Assembly (NCBI GenBank): GCA_905116865.2
Contig: CAJHNH020000191.1
Span: forward strand, 266,501-330,500
Source: Candidula unifasciata
Taxonomy: Eukaryota > Mollusca > Gastropoda > Stylommatophora > Geomitridae
Length of the DNA: 64,000 nucleotides
Direction: 5' to 3'
Part shown: one piece after another, positions 37,024 through 41,776 of the stretch
Position numbering within the stretch: position 1 is the stretch's first letter
How the letters are laid out: each line of letters starts with the position of its first letter
Notes under the pieces: model-generated
Told to the model about the DNA's origin: nothing
Seen by the model: the letters and a program-made list of their open reading frames with translations, nothing else
The model's database searches: none
Program-made: the position numbers and the translations under genes

Positions 37024-39601
37024 CTGTCATTGGATGCTCTTTATTGTTTAAGTTTTTTGTTAAGTATAGTTGGCAGTTAAATTCAGAAAAAAAAGAAAAC
37101 AAAGTTTGATAGAAACGCTTGGTTGCGTGTATTAGAATAAAACTATGTACACATACTGCGATATTCACTTTTTAAAAAAAATCCTGTGCCACCAGTGACA
37201 TCATTTGCTTTCTACTTGACCCATTCATGATATTAATTTTTGGGCTTTATCGTATTAATTCGATTTTTTACCGGTAGATGTACAAACTGCTTATAAAAAC
37301 AAAAAGATCCTTATCGTTTTGTTTAACAGTTAATATATATATATTATATATATATATAAATTTATAATTAAACTTAAAAAAACTGTAAGTCTGACGTAAC
37401 GGAATATTAAAAGTACAAATGCACTCAATTTGAAAACTGCTTAAAGTCCCCTTGAAACCTGATTACGCCCCTGGGTAGGCGCGCCCTCAAGGATGGAAAC
37501 CACTGCTCTACACCAACCTGACTCCGTTGTGTAATAGCCCTCTTCAGGGCTTGGGCAGCATGGAACGTGTTTCTTAGGGGAATCACCGACAGCCGGATAC
37601 TGCACTGATTATCGGTTAGTTAAGACTTGACTGACTGACTGACTTACTTTCTACCCCACTAGGACATCAACCAAACGATCAACACCCGATGACACAAAGT
37701 GCCACCATGTGCCCTACCTGCGCGTTGGAGGTATATAGGCTGACCGTCGTTTCATTTGAACGAAGTTTTTTCGCCAGGGACACTAGATGAGTATCGTTTA
37801 TTTTATACATTAGAGCCCTATGTAGTCACTTCATAGTTAGAGCATATTTGTGTATGTGTACTGTGTTGTCCTTTATGTGCTGATAAAGGCTAATCGCCGC
37901 AACGTCCTTTGTTTGTTTATTGTGATCGATTTTGTAAAGCTAACATAAACTAATTGTTGTTTCTTACCAACTTTTTCTCTTCCCTATAATTTTCTACTCC
38001 TTATAAAAACACCATGTGGATGAGGATCACCGTGGAGAGGTCCCAGAAACCGCGTTCAGACAATTGTCCATATTTATGGCCTGCCTATATAGCGGCCCCA
38101 GGCAAAAGCCAGGGTGAGGCTTTAAATAACAAACAAAGAAAAAAAAAAAATTTCCATCCTTAAAAGGACGTAGAACAATTAGTTAAGACTTGCGACCCGT
38201 TCTGTTTTTAAAGGTCTGCCTAGGACCCAGTACTTTTAATAGTCACCTTGAAGAACTTGTTATAATTTATAAATATTAGAAAAAAAAAAGGACTGCTTTC
38301 TAAAGCGGGTAGTCAGGTAGGTGGGTGCTTTGCTTGAAAAACAAAATCGTCACATTCAACCAGCATCCTCGAAGGGGAGCTTTAGGTTACAATTGTGACC
38401 AGGTTATGTGCGCAAAATAAAATGGCTTTTGCACTGCACGCCACCAATAGCCCTGAAAAAACCTCTTGCAGTGCTGATGCGATCAAAGGAGGCAGATCCA
38501 AACAATGTCCTGAACGGCGACGAAGTCGTCTACCTGCGAGCCACCAAGTCTTACCGTGTGATGAGGTTGTGTTCACATGAATACCGCTTACAGAGTATTT
38601 CGCCGCAAGTGAGATTGTGTTTAGATGTGCTTGCATCGTCATTTAACACATACGCAGAGACATTCACAAATCATTACTGCTCTGTTACACTTTACAACCA
38701 GTATTCAATATCCACTTTAAATAAACTCAGCATACAAGAAACGAGTCAGCATGAAACCCATTGTTCCATGTGTGGTTTAAGTTTAACCACTTGAGTTCTT
38801 TTAGGGAGATTTCAAAACTTCTTTTAAAGAGACGAGTTGCCATTATGAGTAAGTAACTGACGAAAGCAGAACAAGTTACTGGATAACACACACGCATAGT
38901 CAAGTGAATTACAGACAGTTTGTCATAACAATTTCTCAACGCCTGACGACTTTCTTTGTGTGCAATGAGTTAATGAGGGTGGGGATTAACATTGCCTTGG
39001 GGGTTTTTTCAGTGACTGAGTCATCGACATTTCGCATTCCCTAAATGGATGAATAACTTTTGAGGACAACAAGGTTTGTCGCGGCCTTAAAAAAAAAATC
39101 TAATGAATTGTTACAGATTTTAGTGTTCATTATTTCCATGGCTTAGAAAACTATTGGCATTTATAAACTACGATAAGGCAACGATAAGTTATAATAATAT
39201 ATCAAGACAAAACGAAACAAAAAGTCAAAAATTCCATTAGGATCTCCCCCCCCCCCCCCCCCCCCCCCCCCTTTCCACCTTTTTTTTCTCCCACAACACA
39301 AGGAGATGTGATTGTGAGCTTTGCATGCTTATCTCACTGTCTCAAAGAGGTAAGGAGTAAAAACTACACACCGCGAAAAAAAGGTAATGGAACACACACG
39401 AAAGTTAACGACAGCGGGTAAGTTGTGTAAAACTTCAGAGAGCGCCTACCTATTCTACATGACGTCACTTACCGACTGGATAGACAGAGGAGTGCTGAAA
39501 TCAATACCTCCTTGAAGACGGAACCCCCAGGATACGCTGGAATCTGGTCTAACCAGTTGAATATACACCTTTTCCGCCGGTTTGTACTCCACGTTACTCA
39601 T
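1390..39601 (-). CDS. Zasp/ALP/Enigma-type PDZ protein (PDLIM/LDB3-like), first three coding exons, 3' part outside window
   Basis: Exons on the minus strand: 39473-39601, 4735-4886, 1390-1531, together 141 codons with consistent phases (0, 2, 0) and GT-AG ends. Residues 9-94 form one PDZ domain. The ligand-binding loop is WGFRLQGG (25-32). The second half contains GSVSERCGLKPGDAILSIN and MTHDEAK, whose His74 at the start of helix B is typical of class I PDZ domains. WGFRLQGG with DFSTPL is the signature of Z-disc/actinin-binding PDZ-LIM proteins (Zasp, ALP, Enigma). Such proteins tether signalling partners to alpha-actinin at Z-discs or stress fibres. Any LIM domains would lie beyond position 1, so Zasp52-like, Zasp66-like and PDLIM forms cannot be told apart. 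Intron 1 is about 34.6 kb and cuts the PDZ domain after residue 43. Confidence 0.9.
2173..2250. repeat. (CT)n microsatellite
   Basis: About 39 CT units followed by a short GA-rich arm, inside the 1207-bp hAT element. Open frames across it are artefacts of the dinucleotide. Confidence 0.95.
2545..2980 (+). pseudogene. LINE 3'-end fragment with (GATGAT) tail
   Basis: Decayed C-terminal reverse-transcriptase tail: TYGYESWTIGTRP, WCGFTEQ-like cysteine motif, HH-FGHRI-type stretch, then the family ending (R)LW. Several stops and frameshifts. It ends gatgatgatgata right against the inner right repeat of the hAT element, so it inserted into that element. Related fragments are at 20.3, 50.5 and 57.9 kb. 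Confidence 0.6.
3525..4100 (+). pseudogene. I-type LINE 3' end: RNase H and Cys-rich C-terminus
   Basis: The second frame reads ILQWVPSHCGIPGNETADKL, the conserved end of a retroelement RNase H domain, followed by VLRLRTGHNKLNQHMHRL, a CPCG...TTEHVLQDCP zinc-knuckle-like stretch, and LYGTKNEL. The upstream part (LQALKSGKLSHLRSELGKVA) is in another frame, so there is a frameshift near 3605. It stops at 4071 and ends in GAA repeats. Related copies: 17461-17787 (minus) and 61755-62110. Confidence 0.85.
4250..4700 (+). repeat. SINE-4 copy (tRNA-derived, long)
   Basis: The head has ctgtggctaagtcgatacg and a B box gggttcgatccc. The body has tgttgcgcatgcaaccaa, gtagcttaacggcgc, ggatcctcaccggtgc, gtgcactgcgctgag and cgtgtgccaagatgttgaa. 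Other copies: 24.3, 29.4 (minus), 40.0 (minus fragment), 55.5 (minus head) and 59.8 kb. Confidence 0.7.
4735..4886 (-). CDS. PDZ protein coding exon 2 (second half of PDZ)
   Basis: The acceptor gatttgcttgacag (complement of 4887 upward) precedes INPGSVSERCGLKPGDAIL. The exon continues SINNATSDAMTHDEAKAEIM and ends RSGDQIIMLVE plus two bases of an Arg codon, with donor gtaagt. It completes the PDZ fold: the GLKPGD turn, then helix B with His74. Confidence 0.92.
5190..5400 (+). repeat. tRNA-derived SINE-like copy
   Basis: gttagcgcagtcgatagga resembles an A box and ggtgttcgaaaccggg a B box, followed by a non-tRNA body. It is not a functional tRNA: no cloverleaf closes. Only one clear copy was seen here. 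Confidence 0.45.
5440..5612 (-). repeat. SINE-2 fragment
   Basis: Reverse complement of the SINE-2 core and 3' end: cacgccttatgcgtattggg, then acttcccaggactgcacctg, ctgggtcgacctgggagtc. A further minus-strand fragment is at 6588-6680. Confidence 0.65.
6588..6680 (-). repeat. SINE-2 3' fragment
   Basis: cccacgcctccagtcgtgttgggcatatag resembles the inverted SINE-2 end (ttccacgcctttaggcgtat), followed by a diverged core. No gene is visible in 5650-7620. Confidence 0.45.
7660..8075 (+). repeat. Repeat E, copy 1
   Basis: About 415 bp matching 16649-17070 throughout: gtgaccaacatggtgt, agaaaatggcgc, gatgacgaactgcatttcta, ggactgtttgtgttagca, atgaagctgaaactaagat. Noncoding. The second copy has a clear 13-bp target-site duplication, so this is a mobile element of unknown class. 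Confidence 0.7.
8111..8365 (-). repeat. Repeat G, copy 1 (inverted relative to 38335-38560)
   Basis: Shares blocks with 38335-38560 in reverse complement: gctccccctttaggaatgct, cataacctagtcacaatt, gacgacttcgtcgccg. Noncoding dispersed repeat. Confidence 0.5.
8820..9060 (-). pseudogene. LINE C-terminal fragment
   Basis: The minus-strand frame MKYFGHIKRHNSILKIILEG and RARGRQRYKWEDN...MRECTSRARNR...SIAANLHCGDGT is the typical carboxyl end of a metazoan non-LTR retroelement (GHI-RH...GRRARGRQ). Only the last part is present. Confidence 0.75.
9260..9440. mobile_element. Short hAT MITE
   Basis: Termini CAGCGGTTCTCAATCTGCGG and TTAGGAAGGTTAAGAGCCACTG are imperfect inverted repeats of the widespread CAGTGGTTCTCAACC type. 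Internal motifs gtcgcctaagaccatcgg and gccacaacatgagggaactg are shared with the element at 10.4-11.1 kb. The flanking 8-mers match only partly. Confidence 0.7.
9826..10085 (+). repeat. SINE-5 copy (tRNA-derived)
   Basis: Contains caagttcaattcccggcatgg (B-box-like), a tRNA-like ggcctagttgaccacattct, the lead ccgtattccatagttgtgga and the tail tatagctttcgatttttatg. Copies in inverse orientation: 18590-18862 and 21805-22075. A G homopolymer interrupts it. Confidence 0.65.
10418..11065. mobile_element. hAT MITE with its end expanded into a 31-bp tandem array
   Basis: The left part (cgacccttttacaggggtcg, attaaagttatgaagtagcg) and the right end (gcggcattaggaaggttgag, ending AACCACTG) belong to the same hAT family as 9260-9440. 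The left terminus is missing. The internal piece ccacaacatggggaactgta is repeated (see next entry). Confidence 0.8.
10510..11037. repeat. 31-bp minisatellite, about 17 copies
   Basis: Unit tccacaacatggggaactgt plus attaaagggtt, near-identical copies with single-base variants (accatg, gcgttt, gtctcc). Derived from the subterminal part of the surrounding hAT element. Confidence 0.93.
11545..11752 (+). repeat. SINE-1 copy
   Basis: Has gatgcctgcgaggtggggaa, aagtctgcataaaattaagc, gtccaaaagcggccgaacaa and gtttacaactgttcaacgct followed by aagaag. Confidence 0.65.
12535..12720 (-). repeat. Repeat J fragment
   Basis: Reverse-strand match to the ORF-bearing repeat at 47069-47450: aggaatcgacatcatagcac, ccccatctttagcggcaagc, gttcgaattccgatggcacg. 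The reading frame is broken. Confidence 0.6.
12870..13144. mobile_element. hAT MITE, 275 bp, 8-bp TSD
   Basis: Inverted ends CAGGGCTGTCAATG and CATTGGCAGCCCTG. Exact target-site duplications caaataag at 12862-12869 and 13145-13152. The AT-rich interior repeats atctgggttttt twice. Confidence 0.85.
13384..13460. repeat. Imperfect (CTT)n tract
   Basis: TTC-rich tandem region with longer ttcttccttatctt units. The open frame across it (13191-13544) encodes Ser/Thr-rich low-complexity sequence and is not judged a gene. Confidence 0.8.
14190..15190 (-). pseudogene. Non-LTR retrotransposon 3' half: reverse transcriptase with FADD motif
   Basis: On the minus strand, LLFLPAIDRIIKTVTAS, NGIQWTPTKQLEDLDFADDI and SLISHSRNHMQNKLNIL form the palm of a reverse transcriptase with its catalytic F-A-D-D. 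Further 3' comes KKRRWCWIGHLLRKP with stops in between. It is probably RTE-like. It ends at a (TTC)n tract (14200-14258), which is a GAA tail on its own strand. A second copy of the 3' part is at 17960-18370. Confidence 0.8.
15600..15830 (+). repeat. SINE-1 copy
   Basis: Near full-length: aaagcatgtcgtaggaggcg, gtgcatttgcccgagagaca, gtctgtaaaacggatgtgca, ggagtggacgaacaaccaga, ending aaggctaagaagaagaag. Confidence 0.75.
16050..16215 (+). repeat. SINE-1 5' part
   Basis: Begins ccccgtgtgggttccggggc, the probable 5' end of the family, through gcatctgcccgagaggcaag to the cacactctg stretch, then stops. Shows the 5' end sequence well. Confidence 0.7.
16419..16547. repeat. 43-bp tandem repeat, three copies
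   Basis: Units start taagcttaaatg at 16419, 16462 and 16505; the last two are identical (cgtgaacgtgatttaattat). Confidence 0.9.
16561..17190 (+). repeat. SINE-1 copy split by repeat E
   Basis: The 5' portion (16561-16648) and the 3' portion (17071-17190, ending in GAA repeats) are parts of one SINE-1 copy. Repeat E sits between them, flanked by the direct repeat cagaagtggacga. Confidence 0.8.
16649..17070 (+). mobile_element. Repeat E, copy 2, 422 bp, with 13-bp TSD
   Basis: Inserted in SINE-1. Target-site duplication cagaagtggacga at 16636-16648 and 17071-17083. Matches 7660-8075. No coding capacity and no clear terminal inverted repeats; class unknown. A 13-bp duplication is more usual for target-primed retrotransposition. 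Confidence 0.75.
17385..17920 (+). repeat. SINE-2 copy split by a LINE fragment
   Basis: The head gccgccgtaatgcagcggct with gtacaaatccgcat is at 17385-17448, and the core catgtcgatccagcc and ctaggtaaagtcctgtgaag at 17799-17920. A minus-strand LINE 3' end lies between. Confidence 0.8.
17461..17787 (-). pseudogene. I-type LINE 3' end (post-RNase H region), 5'-truncated
   Basis: The minus-strand frame reads YHIMDRPEQVIILRLRTGHN, CTCGLAPETTDHILQDCP and VKLYGPLSELQKTVKF, like 3525-4100. Its 3' end has GAA repeats. An 11-bp target-site duplication attttattttt (17449 on, 17788-17798) flanks it: a clean 5'-truncated LINE insertion. Confidence 0.85.
17960..18370 (-). pseudogene. LINE 3' fragment, second copy of the 14.2-kb family
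   Basis: Matches 14250-14680 in the same orientation: gccaggtcgttctatccttc, gtaaagacattctagttaca, ctcaacatgtgtcctaccca. Frames are broken. Confidence 0.7.
18590..18862 (-). repeat. SINE-5 copy
   Basis: Inverted: aaaatcgaaagctatagtta, gtgccgggaattgaacctgt, ccatgtctatcgtacagctt, aactcaatgaaatggcacca. Confidence 0.7.
18930..19021. repeat. (TA)n microsatellite
   Basis: About 46 TA units. Similar tracts are at 40276-40336 and 41708-41774. Confidence 0.97.
19662..20050. mobile_element. Possible hAT-like element
   Basis: Ends CAGCGGTTTTCAAACTGGTG and CACCTAAACAGTGTTGAAAG...CAACTG are loosely inverted repeats. No exact target-site duplication was found. Confidence 0.4.
20218..20912. mobile_element. 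hAT-like element containing a LINE fragment
   Basis: Inverted ends CAGTGTTTCCAAACCTT and CGTTGGGAAACACTG. Flanking 8-mers ccctaagt and tcctaggc match at most positions. A LINE 3' end (20290-20580, minus) lies inside. Confidence 0.6.
20290..20580 (-). pseudogene. LINE C-terminal fragment
   Basis: The minus-strand frame reads FWSCDEETLEYIMTVGKLEV then GRGRPREKMLDSLTSWHGGS and DLIESTRD...RKLWIDMTTNA: the carboxyl end of the same LINE family as 2545-2980, 50495-50640 and 57850-58350. Confidence 0.75.
21090..21325 (+). repeat. SINE-1 copy (diverged)
   Basis: gtcgattaattaattgggag, gccagtacaacggatgtatg, aatggacaaacaaccaggac and a short aaaaagaag tail. Confidence 0.6.
21550..21760 (+). repeat. SINE-2 copy
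   Basis: Head gccgctgtagtgtagcggct and gtgggtacaggtctgg, T-rich linker, core ggctctcaagtcgacccagc and gccctaggaagtaaaggcgg. A second head-like gtagcgactagatgc follows. Confidence 0.75.
21805..22075 (-). repeat. SINE-5 copy
   Basis: Inverted copy: aattcgaaagctatagttac, aatcaaatctgtcacctcta, aagtgtactaagatgcatgg, ctatggaatatggacaca. Confidence 0.7.
22186..22462 (-). repeat. SINE-1 copy
   Basis: Inverted, nearly full length: TTC tail, cacgttcaccggctgcaaac, gttgttcgtccacttttgga, ctctcaggcagatgcactcc, gactcttacgacatgctttt. Confidence 0.8.
22920..23512 (-). pseudogene. LINE reverse-transcriptase C-terminal region
   Basis: Minus-strand frames: QVQDFKYSGSILTYNGKIDR and EMRIQQANDVTYQLAPILKH (thumb region), then CEMRCLRIAANKNRRDRVRN and WFGHLMRMKPT. 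The GSI-T-dG-...EI-RI-A arrangement is typical of non-LTR elements. The two halves are in different frames, so it is broken. Confidence 0.8.
23625..23825 (-). repeat. SINE-3 copy (tRNA-derived)
   Basis: Inverted copy of 58084-58300. On the minus strand gcgtagttggctaaaccgga (A box) and gtccgggttcactcccgggg (B box) are followed by cacatttctcccagattta. No intact tRNA fold. Confidence 0.75.
24015..24160 (+). repeat. Repeat H, copy 1
   Basis: Shared with 32130-32285: aaagtactatataggaagcg, ctttccctgccctgactcta, cgaggcattccagga. May be the 3' end of an unrecognised retroelement. Another dispersed block (23840-23980) recurs at 33660-33830. Confidence 0.6.
24285..24662 (+). repeat. SINE-4 copy
   Basis: Head gattggtctcgaggttggca and ggtcccgggttcaggccc (B box), body tgttgcgcacgta, gtagcctaacggcgctgccc, gtgcactgcgctgagagtct, cttgtgccaagatg. 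Confidence 0.75.
25255..25560 (-). repeat. SINE-1 copy
   Basis: Inverted, full length with a (TTC)n tail at 25257-25291 and the 5' end ccggaacccacacgggga at 25540-25557. Confidence 0.8.
25840..26110. repeat. Imperfect TTC/TCT-rich tract ending in (ATT)n
   Basis: Pyrimidine-rich low-complexity region. The Ser/Phe-rich open frames across it are not genes. Confidence 0.85.
26110..28620. other. PDZ intron stretch without recognisable genes
   Basis: No known repeat family, RNA gene or splice-bounded exon was recognised. A short plus-strand frame at about 26756-26925 (beginning MMPPSAPDDSTVFDSENS) looks protein-like but has no identified relative. Confidence 0.5.
28628..29065 (+). repeat. SINE-2 copy split by repeat K
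   Basis: Core gactttggctcccaggtcga and ggaagtaaaggcggccggtg before, tataggtctagtcctatata and gcctgaaaggcgtgggaaag after the insertion at 28756-28982. The ends meet at gtttggtctat. Confidence 0.8.
28756..28982 (+). mobile_element. Repeat K, 227 bp, with 11-bp TSD
   Basis: Exact duplication gtttggtctat at 28745-28755 and 28983-28993. Conserved parts: gactttctaccccaccagga, catcacacaagcgataaaca, gatgaggatcaccgtggaga, ggtcccagaaaccgcgttca, ccatatttatggcctgccta, gcggcccctggcaaaagcca, and a 3' hairpin cgtcctgaaaaggacg. Other copies: 35722-35935, 36748-36955, 37630-38178, 60650-60840. Noncoding; class unknown. Confidence 0.8.
29262..29372 (-). repeat. SINE-2 3' fragment
   Basis: Inverted end: ttttccacgcctttaggcgt, gggcatatagggctagacct, gtgatgcgatca. 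Confidence 0.65.
29390..29705 (-). repeat. SINE-4 copy
   Basis: Inverted: gctcagcacagtgcacaagc, aaggatcctgaaatactttg, acatgcgcaacaatgcacac, ccgggattgaacccggcacc (B box), catgcctcgagaccacgcag. Confidence 0.75.
30020..30236. repeat. CA-rich low-complexity tract
   Basis: Degenerate CACA/ACGC repeats and a C run. The Cys/Val-rich open frame on the minus strand is an artefact. A (GT)n tract is at 30707-30746. Confidence 0.85.
30930..31617. repeat. (AGT/AGC)n imperfect trinucleotide array, about 690 bp
   Basis: Long runs of AGT interleaved with AGC, GGT and GGC units. Read as poly-Val/Ala on plus and poly-Thr or Leu/Pro on minus; neither is a believable protein. Confidence 0.95.
31953..32448. mobile_element. 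hAT-like element with repeat H and an expanded GAA tract
   Basis: Ends CAGTATTCTTCAACCTTTTT and CGCTTGAAGAACACTG are approximately inverted. Repeat H copy 2 is at 32130-32285, directly followed by (GAA)n at 32328-32430. No clean duplication was found. Confidence 0.5.
32769..33045 (+). repeat. SINE-1 copy, full length
   Basis: One of the best-preserved copies: starts ccccgtgtgggttccggggc, contains agcatgtcgtaagagtcgac and ends gtgaacgcgaagaagaagaa. Confidence 0.85.
33050..34340. other. PDZ intron stretch, no gene
   Basis: Contains a CAG/AGT-rich patch (33100-33230), a near-duplicate of gttgtagactcgattcc within 33265-33345, a dispersed block shared with 23.84 kb (33660-33830), and G runs. A hAT-like scrap (tcaacctacaggccgcgacc) is at 34350-34380. 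Confidence 0.5.
34560..34806 (+). repeat. SINE-1 copy
   Basis: ctggggtatttccttcgaag, gcatatgcctgagaggtgat, gcccagaagtggacgaaaca, gtttacagccggtaaacgct. Confidence 0.7.
34912..35324 (+). repeat. SINE-1 copy with a hugely expanded (GAA)n tail
   Basis: The body (34912-35180) is a diverged SINE-1. Its tail at 35180-35324 is about 145 bp of AAG repeats, ten times the usual length in this window. Confidence 0.85.
35469..37505. mobile_element. Composite hAT-type element, 2037 bp, 8-bp TSD
   Basis: Ends CAGTGTTTTTCAACCTTTTT and GGATGGAAACCACTG are inverted repeats. Exact duplications ctctacac at 35461-35468 and 37506-37513. Inside lie two repeat K copies (35722-35935, 36748-36955), three diverged tandem units of about 200 bp (36160-36730, sharing cacaaacacgtagca) and G runs. 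No transposase. Confidence 0.85.
36993..37023. repeat. (GT)n microsatellite
   Basis: Short dinucleotide run inside the composite hAT element. Confidence 0.9.
37630..38178 (+). mobile_element. Repeat K copy, 14-bp TSD, split by a second insertion
   Basis: Exact flanking duplications ttagttaagacttg at 37616-37629 and 38179-38192. The copy is interrupted at 37712-38009. Removing the insertion leaves about 242 bp, matching the other K copies. Ends ccatccttaaaaggacg. Confidence 0.8.
37712..38009 (+). mobile_element. 298-bp insertion of unknown class inside repeat K, 9-bp TSD
   Basis: Flanked by caccatgtg (37703-37711, 38010-38018). Starts ccctacctgcgcgttggagg and ends ccttataaaaa. No coding capacity, no inverted ends, and no second copy in this window. 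Confidence 0.65.
38335..38560 (+). repeat. Repeat G, copy 2
   Basis: Reverse-complement relative of 8111-8365: ggggagctttaggttacaat, gaccaggttatgtgcgca, gacgaagtcgtctacctg. A further block at 38556-38630 (gtgatgaggttgtgttcaca) recurs at 40197-40262. Confidence 0.5.
38640..39450. other. 5' part of PDZ intron 1, no gene seen
   Basis: AT-rich, with a C run at about 39247-39271. No repeat family recognised. Confidence 0.5.
39473..39601 (-). CDS. PDZ protein coding exon 1 (start codon, first half of PDZ)
   Basis: The ATG (complement of 39599-39601) begins MSNVEYKPAEKVYIQLVRPD and continues through the loop SWGFRLQGGIDFSTPLSIQS, 43 codons in phase 0. The donor is gtaagt, read from 39472 downward. 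An in-frame ATG 26 codons upstream exists in the open frame, but the MSN start fits the short N-terminus usual for the family. Confidence 0.9.
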
Positions 39602-39701
39602 TGTAGTAGCTTCTCTGGTTGAATTTTGACAAATGTGAAGAGATACGAAGCACGGTAAGCCAGACAGAAAGACTTGCAAACTTCAGCACACTAACTTTCC
39701 C

Positions 39702-39709
39702 CTATATAA
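39702..39709 (-). promoter_or_regulatory. Putative TATA box of the PDZ gene
   Basis: On the minus strand the sequence is gttatatagg, about 100 bp before the ATG at 39601. A start site near 39675 would leave a short 5' UTR without an intron. This is a motif match only. Confidence 0.4.
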
Positions 39710-39783
39710 CAAACAGACCGAAACGTTGGCTGGCGAATCCCTCCCTGCAGCAATTTGTGCACACGGCCCTTTTCTTGTGGTTT

Positions 39784-39795
39784 CCAATGACGTCA
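39784..39795 (-). promoter_or_regulatory. CCAAT plus palindromic CRE (TGACGTCA) upstream of the PDZ gene
   Basis: ccaatgacgtca contains a full cAMP-response palindrome (39788-39795) overlapping a CCAAT core, about 80 bp upstream of the putative TATA box. A second TGACGTCA lies just inside intron 1 at 39460-39467. The spacing suits a core promoter, but function is inferred. Confidence 0.35.
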
Positions 39796-39899
39796 CACAA
39801 GGTAAAATCTGACCACTCGCAGACAGGGGTTTCCCCAGGAATTCCAAAGTGGGCGTTATTTACAGCTCCGCCCAGAAACCAGGATTAAAAATAACATGA

Positions 39900-40273
39900 G
39901 GATCTCTGTTGTTGATTAATAGTTGAAGGGACGCGATTCATGTAAAACAGTATCTTCAAAATTTGTCTCTTTAGTTTGTATAACAGATCAGCATCATGGC
40001 ATAAATACTCTGTTCTACTTCTAACTCAGGCCTGAGTTTCGAAAAATCTGAGCGCAGTGCACGAACTTCATAGCACCGGCGAGGATCCTGAAATACTTTT
40101 GGGCACATTTTTGAGGGACTCCGGCAAGTCCACGGACCACCAAATGGAAAACATTGAGTTAGTTAACGATGCTGGATATTCAAACAAGTGTTGCTGTGTG
40201 ATGAGGTTGTGTTTTTCACATGAACACCGCTCACAGCGTATTTCGCCGCAAGTGACATCGTCCAACTGCCAAA

Positions 40274-40338
<65 letters not shown>

Positions 40339-41180
40339 CTCCAAGGCTATTGAAAATGCCCACTTAGCACCTGCTTTAGGTATCTTGGGCAGTGTGGAGG
40401 CACAAATAGATCGTCAAAGTCTGAGAAGAATGGTGCTGCGAGGAGTGGATCTGGCTGATGCTCAGCACTCAGGGGACAGGCGAGACGAATATAAAATCAG
40501 ACTTACAGGTACCAATGGAATAATAACTGCGATTGCTGCTGAAAATTGGGACGGAATACTTATGAAAATATCAGTTTTTCCAAAAATCTTGTTTAACCCT
40601 TATGGTTATTACTGGGATATGTAGTGTTCATCGATTTATATGAGAATACATTTATTGTAATTTATTTAAGAAAAAAAAATGTAAATTGTATCGTTTGTTG
40701 TTGTTGTGTGTATGTTTTGTATGTTCAATTGTATCGTTTCAATTGTTTTGTTTTGATTTAGGTTATAATTGTTAGTAAATTGCATGCACTATGAATAATT
40801 AAATATCTTACTAAGACTGTGTCATTGAAAGTGATGTATAATAATAGATTATCCCCCGAACAATCATGTCGTAAATAGGCTAAATAACTGTCGGGAAAAC
40901 AAGAAGAGACCTACTGCCCCCCGAACAATCATGTCGAAATAGGCTATAATCTGGGATTTTCCTTTGAAGTCTGAGTTCATCTACCTGAAATGCAAGGAAC
41001 CAACTATCTGCATACAGTTAATTAAGATATGTTAAACGGATGTGCACGCAACACTCAGGTTCTGGAACAAGACTAATGTCCAAAGGTGAACAAACAAGCA
41101 GAACTTTCCACTGGAGTTTACAGGCGGTGTACGCGAAGAAGAAGAAGAAGAAGAAGAAGAAATAAATTGCTGTACCTTGC
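39900..41180. other. Intergenic region between the divergent genes, filled with repeats
   Basis: Holds an inverted SINE-4 fragment (40030-40115), a block shared with 38.6 kb (40197-40262), (TA)n (40276-40336), a repeat J fragment (40385-40560), and a SINE-1 copy (40880-41165). Little unique promoter sequence remains on the METTL22 side. Confidence 0.7.
40880..41165 (+). repeat. SINE-1 copy just upstream of METTL22
   Basis: gtcgggaaaacaagaagaga, aacggatgtgcacgcaacac, gtttacaggcggtgtacgcg, GAA tail to 41162. It ends about 80 bp before the METTL22 ATG. Confidence 0.8.
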
Positions 41181-41242
41181 CACAAAAGCGGTAGTGTCGA
41201 TTCTTATTTCACAATTGCCTCCCCTTGACAGAGTTCACGTCC

Positions 41243-41366
41243 ATGATCATGGCGGTGTACACACAGAGAGAGGCTGATATTGTACTTTCTGATGTGCATG
41301 TTTCTTTATCATATTCTGAGAATATCAGCAAGGGAAAGGACTCCTACTCCTGCATAGCAGAGACAT
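41243..41366 (+). CDS. METTL22: METTL22 coding exon 1
   Basis: The exon reads MIMAVYTQREADIVLSDVHV and continues through SENISKGKDSYSCIAET. It ends in phase 1 at the donor gtatgt (41367). The split codon T+GG gives Trp with exon 2. The VLSDVH core matches the conserved N-terminus of the family. The second ATG (41249, followed by G) has a good +4 base and could be the real start. A tract ending in cag at about 41230 could be the 3' end of a 5'-UTR intron. The exon is too short to show as a long open frame. Confidence 0.85.
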
Positions 41367-41404
41367 GTATGTAACTCAATAAGTTTAAAGCTGCAAACAA
41401 CTAT

Positions 41405-41441
<37 letters not shown>

Positions 41442-41705
41442 AGAACACTCGGTTGAGTTGTGATTTGTGATTGTCATGAAAATGTTTGTCACTGTCAATC
41501 AGCAGTGATTATTATGTATTATTATTAGACTCCAGTTATCATGAACTCGATTTTCGATGCCTTGAAATTCTTGTTAACGAAGTTTAACCATGGATGGCTT
41601 AAGTCAGTGGCATAGAGGAATATCATAAATGGATTTGATCCAGAACACCAAAGACCGAGATTTGTGGAGATGTATGAACGCCTACGCCAGTGGCAAGGCA
41701 CTGGA

Positions 41706-41776
<71 letters not shown>

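Noticed and set aside
38408..38794. 128-codon plus-strand frame
   Set aside because: Overlaps repeat G, which has a broken inverted copy at 8.1-8.4 kb, and another dispersed block; no family resemblance.
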